This document shows, piece by piece, positions 60,998 to 64,000 of a DNA stretch of 64,000 nucleotides (position 1 is the first letter of the stretch; each line of letters starts with the position of its first letter). This DNA is from FEB-10 sp963710645. GTDB lineage: Bacteria > Acidobacteriota > Thermoanaerobaculia > Thermoanaerobaculales > Sulfomarinibacteraceae. Position numbers and translations under genes: made by a program. The DNA lies in assembly GCA_963710645.1 (NCBI GenBank), contig CAVQBD010000009.1:682001-746000 (forward strand), written 5' to 3'. The notes beneath the pieces are model-generated. The model searched no databases. It was not told the origin of the DNA and saw only the letters and a list, made by a program, of their open reading frames with translations.

Positions 60998-63379
60998 ATG
61001 TCGGCAAGGTCATTGATTCATCTGTGTCTGCTCGCGCTGATCTGTGTGCTGACCGTCGTGCCCACCGCAGCCGTGTTGGCGGGCGGAGGCGGGTCCGGCG
61101 GAGGCAACTGGTGGGAGGTCGTTCCCGAGCCCGAAATCCCATCCCCCTACTACGACTCCATCCTGTACTCCGAGATCGCGCCGAGGCTGCGCGAGATTCA
61201 GCTCAACAGCGACCGAGTCGAGGTGGAGGTTCTCGGTCAATCGGCAGGTGGACGGAATCTCTTCCTGGTCACTATCTCTGATCCGGACACCATCCGGGAA
61301 TGGCGCCGCTACAAGGCGATCCGCTGGATGATGCTGCGAATCCCAACGTGGGCGCAGAGGATGGTCGAACGACATTGTGATTTCAAGGTGCCCGTGCTCA
61401 TCAACGCCGGCGTTCACGGCGAAGAATATGTCCCCGTCGACGCGGCTATGGGACTCATCGAAACCCTCGCGTACGGGGAGAGCGACGAAGTCCAGGCGAT
61501 CCTGGACAACGTGGTCCTGCTGGTCAACGTTGTCGCCAACCCAGACGGACGCGTCATGGGCACGCGTCGGAACGCGAATAACATCGACATTGGTCGGGAC
61601 TTCCTCGCACAGTCCCAGCCCGAGACCCAAGCCGCGGTGGAGGTGATGTCGGAGCAGCTTCCGCTGGTCGTGTTGGATCTTCACGGATACGTCAATCCGA
61701 TGTTGATCGAACCGGCGACTCCGCCGCACAACCCGAACTACGAGTACGACCTGTATATCACGTGGGCCTACGACGAGGCCCTGGCGATGGAGGCGGAGCT
61801 TATCGATCAGACCGGGACCGGCGCCCATATCCCTTACAGGGACTGGGATCTCGGGTGGGACGACTGGGCTCCGATCTACCCCGCCATGTACTCCATGTAT
61901 CACGGCGCCTTCGGCCACACCCTCGAGGCGCCCGCCCGGGATGAAGAAGGAGTGGATAGCCTTATTATCGCGATGTGGGGAGCACTCGAGTTCGTTGCGC
62001 AGAACCGGGCGGGCATGATCCATGACCAGATCGAGATCTTCCGGCGGGGAAACCTCGAGCTACCCCAGCAACCTATCCCCCCCGCGCTCCTTCCCACCTG
62101 GCCCCAGTTCGAGGACCTGATGATTCAGGACTTTCCCACCGCCTACATCATCCCCAAGGGCCAACCCTTCCAGGAGAGCGCACATCAGGCCGCCCGGCTC
62201 GTCGATTTCCTGCTCTTCAACGGCGTGGAGGTGGAGAAGTCGAGGCACCCGTTCACCTACGCTGGCGTCGACTACCCGAGAGGCACCTATGTCGTGTGGC
62301 TTGACCAGCCCAGGCGAGGACTTGCCAATGCCTTTCTCGCCGACGGGCTCGATCTCTCGGATATTGAGGGATTGACTTTTTATTCGCCACCATCGGTGTG
62401 GAGCCTTCCTCGGCTGTGGGGTGTGGACCGGGTCGTGGTGGATGGCCCGGCCTGCATCTGGACGCGCAAGATCATGAGAGCGACCCAGCCGACCGGGTCG
62501 CTCGAGGGCGGACCGGCTGCGGCATACGCCTACCTCCCCACCAGTCTCGCCGCCATCCAGGCCACCAACGACCTGCTGGCGCGCGGCCTGACGGTGTACA
62601 GGAAACCGGTCCCGTTCAGCGATTCGGGCCGTGATTTCGGAGCCGGCGCCATCATCCTTCCCGGCGACGAGGCGCTCGCGAGCGAGCTGTTGCACGACTA
62701 CGCCCTTGACATCTTCGCCCTCGGAGCCGTGCCCGCGGAGGCGGTGCTAATGAGTTCACGGACCATAGCGGTTTTCGGCGACGGAGGGGTGGCCCACTCC
62801 CTCGAGGTGCTGGGTTTTGACTACGACACCGTCACCCGAGATGATCTCGATGCCGGCGCCATCGTCGGTTACGACGTATTCCTGAACCAAAACCTTGAAT
62901 GGGACGATCTCACCCCTGCCGGCCAATCATCGTTCACCACCTGGCTCGCCGGCGGCGGAGACTATGTCGGCCTCGGTTACCAGGGTCGCGCCGTGGACTT
63001 CGCCATTCACTTCGGGATTGCCGACGTGACCTACACCTACGTGGACGGAAACGCCATCGTGCACATTGACTACGATCCGGACGACACGGTGGCTGCCGGA
63101 TTTCCCGAGGAAGGCTCTGCGTTCATGTACCGGTCGGTCTGGTTCGACACCCATGGAGCGGGCACGGAGGTGTCGGCGAGCCTCGCTACCGGAGATGTTC
63201 TGGTTTCCGGATTCTGGCCGGGGTGGCAGACCAGCGGCGCCGGGGGAATGCCCATCGTCGTCCACTCATCGAGTGGTGACCAGGACACGGTTTTGATCGG
63301 ATTCGACCCCACTTTTAGGGGCATGCCCGAGGACGCCTTCAGGATGGTGGCCAACGCGATCTACAGCGGATTGGAGTAA
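60998..63379 (+). CDS. Secreted M14-family carboxypeptidase
   Basis: The 793-residue protein has a signal peptide (LCLLALICVLTVVPTAAVLA) and an M14 domain (about residues 50-360). Zinc site HGEE lies at about residues 145-148, NPDGR is at about 185-190, and VVLDLHGYVNP carries the third ligand His. HTLEAPARDEE supplies the Glu of the catalytic region. The C-terminal 430 residues are a beta-rich extension typical of large secreted M14 enzymes. GTGAGGAC precedes ATG 60998. It is probably an active exopeptidase for scavenging peptides. Confidence 0.85.
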   Translation: MSARSLIHLCLLALICVLTVVPTAAVLAGGGGSGGGNWWEVVPEPEIPSPYYDSILYSEIAPRLREIQLNSDRVEVEVLGQSAGGRNLFLVTISDPDTIREWRRYKAIRWMMLRIPTWAQRMVERHCDFKVPVLINAGVHGEEYVPVDAAMGLIETLAYGESDEVQAILDNVVLLVNVVANPDGRVMGTRRNANNIDIGRDFLAQSQPETQAAVEVMSEQLPLVVLDLHGYVNPMLIEPATPPHNPNYEYDLYITWAYDEALAMEAELIDQTGTGAHIPYRDWDLGWDDWAPIYPAMYSMYHGAFGHTLEAPARDEEGVDSLIIAMWGALEFVAQNRAGMIHDQIEIFRRGNLELPQQPIPPALLPTWPQFEDLMIQDFPTAYIIPKGQPFQESAHQAARLVDFLLFNGVEVEKSRHPFTYAGVDYPRGTYVVWLDQPRRGLANAFLADGLDLSDIEGLTFYSPPSVWSLPRLWGVDRVVVDGPACIWTRKIMRATQPTGSLEGGPAAAYAYLPTSLAAIQATNDLLARGLTVYRKPVPFSDSGRDFGAGAIILPGDEALASELLHDYALDIFALGAVPAEAVLMSSRTIAVFGDGGVAHSLEVLGFDYDTVTRDDLDAGAIVGYDVFLNQNLEWDDLTPAGQSSFTTWLAGGGDYVGLGYQGRAVDFAIHFGIADVTYTYVDGNAIVHIDYDPDDTVAAGFPEEGSAFMYRSVWFDTHGAGTEVSASLATGDVLVSGFWPGWQTSGAGGMPIVVHSSSGDQDTVLIGFDPTFRGMPEDAFRMVANAIYSGLE

Positions 63380-63439
63380 ATCGACAGCCGCGCCTACGGT
63401 AACCCATCGTGCTGACGGGCGTGGTTGGGAGTGATCGAA

Positions 63440-63494
63440 ATTCAGGCTGCCGCGCTCCGCATTGGTGCATTGCCAGAACGCAACGCGGCACCCG
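63440..63494. repeat. REP-like inverted pair between convergent genes
   Basis: GCTGCCGCGCTCCGCATTGG (63446) and CAACGCGGCACCCGTTC (63480) are a diverged form of the REP pair at 60699-60762. Confidence 0.5.
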
Positions 63495-63506
63495 TTCTTC
63501 TGTGGG

Positions 63507-64000
63507 TCACCGTGTGAAGTCGGTGCGGCCCTGGTACAACCATGCGCCGACCACCATGGCGGCGACAATAGCCGCAGCTTGCGCCAATTGTCCTTCAATC
63601 GTATTAAGGAAGAACTGGGTTGCCGCCAGCACGAGGATCAAACTGACGAACAGCGCCCAGCCGCCCACAGATGCCAGGTTGCGCCGCTGGCGGCGGGCCG
63701 CCGTGGATTCCTGTGCCAGTGGTCCCAACTGAGCATAGGCCCAGAACTGAACGGCAAATCCTCCGGCGGCGGGCAGGTCGGCGGGCTCGAGCTTGCCGGC
63801 GATCAGAGCCCCCAGGCCGATCATGAGAGGTGCCGCAAGCATGCTCAAACCGACAAAGCAGGTCGGCAGGAGGACCTTGATCCATGCCAGTTGGCGAGGC
63901 CTGAGGGGGCCGGCCAGCAGCAGACGGGCCCGCCGTTCCTCAACGCGGTAACTTTGGGCGATAAAGGCAACCACCATGCCGGCGATGACCGGGAACATCA
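63507..64000 (-). CDS. ABC-2-type permease-like membrane protein, 3' part
   Basis: The visible 163 residues hold four to five helices. The sequence VVAFIAQSYRVEERRARLLLAGPLRPRQLAWIKVLLP is typical of the loop after the first helices of ABC-2-like permeases. The frame reaches the window edge, so the start is outside. No ATPase is visible in the window. The family call is tentative. Confidence 0.55.
   Translation of the reverse strand, partial: MFPVIAGMVVAFIAQSYRVEERRARLLLAGPLRPRQLAWIKVLLPTCFVGLSMLAAPLMIGLGALIAGKLEPADLPAAGGFAVQFWAYAQLGPLAQESTAARRQRRNLASVGGWALFVSLILVLAATQFFLNTIEGQLAQAAAIVAAMVVGAWLYQGRTDFTR

Overview
The window is a 64 kb piece of a GC-rich bacterial chromosome. A fused complex I / ATP synthase operon, PASTA-less Ser/Thr kinases with TolB-like and TPR tails, large PKD and BNR secreted proteins ending in an FESGD-type C-terminus, and CHAT/ECF-sigma gene sets together suggest an Acidobacteriota member close to Thermoanaerobaculia. 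That placement is inferred from gene content only.

Region 1 (1-12.2 kb) is core metabolism. nuoJ (partial), nuoK, nuoL, nuoM and nuoN run straight into atpZ, atpI, atpB and atpE, so respiratory complex I and the membrane sector of the ATP synthase appear to share one transcript. The c subunit carries the sodium-type ligand set. An ECF-like sigma factor with a clear promoter, a VAT1-like oxidoreductase, a DUF502 membrane protein, purA and tRNA-Lys(UUU) follow.

Region 2 (12.2-32.5 kb) is accessory and repeat-rich. It holds a lipoprotein, BrnT/BrnA and HigB/HigA toxin-antitoxin pairs, an NmrA-SnoaL fusion, DUF1772 and DUF4386 membrane proteins, a frameshifted AraC regulator, a REP-associated tyrosine transposase (RAYT) with perfect 21-bp inverted ends, a DUF1538-DUF1538-PII operon, an M28 aminopeptidase-like protein that has lost nearly all zinc ligands and is partly duplicated, one AT-rich membrane gene, and ppc. 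Gaps between genes are packed with several dispersed repeat families: REP-like GTGGCACC sequences, tRNA-Lys-derived fragments, and CGGCGTAGC/GCGAAGCCGGG hairpins. An IS3 remnant lies at the end.

Region 3 (32.5-40.1 kb) contains two very large secreted minus-strand proteins (PKD, BNR/YCF48, FG-GAP repeats), each interrupted by two apparent frameshifts.

Region 4 (40.4-52.7 kb) is the most striking. An ECF sigma factor, a zinc-finger protein, a TPR-CHAT protease and a secreted DUF5666-subtilase are translationally coupled. They are followed by a secreted beta-domain protein, a PIG-V-like mannosyltransferase, a DUF2723 glycosyltransferase and a protein with two copies of the same secreted domain. 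The motif TGTCTCGA-N15-CACTGT occurs three times here, always just upstream of a gene of this set, and looks like the promoter recognised by the resident ECF sigma factor. I propose this is one sigma-controlled protease/secretion/glycosylation regulon.

Region 5 (52.9-64 kb) has DUF4239 and other membrane proteins, a truncated kinase, a DUF1554-like secreted protein, a full Ser/Thr kinase with TolB and TPR domains, a Tat-type DUF362 protein, a secreted M14 carboxypeptidase and the end of an ABC-permease-like gene. No rRNA genes or CRISPR arrays were seen.
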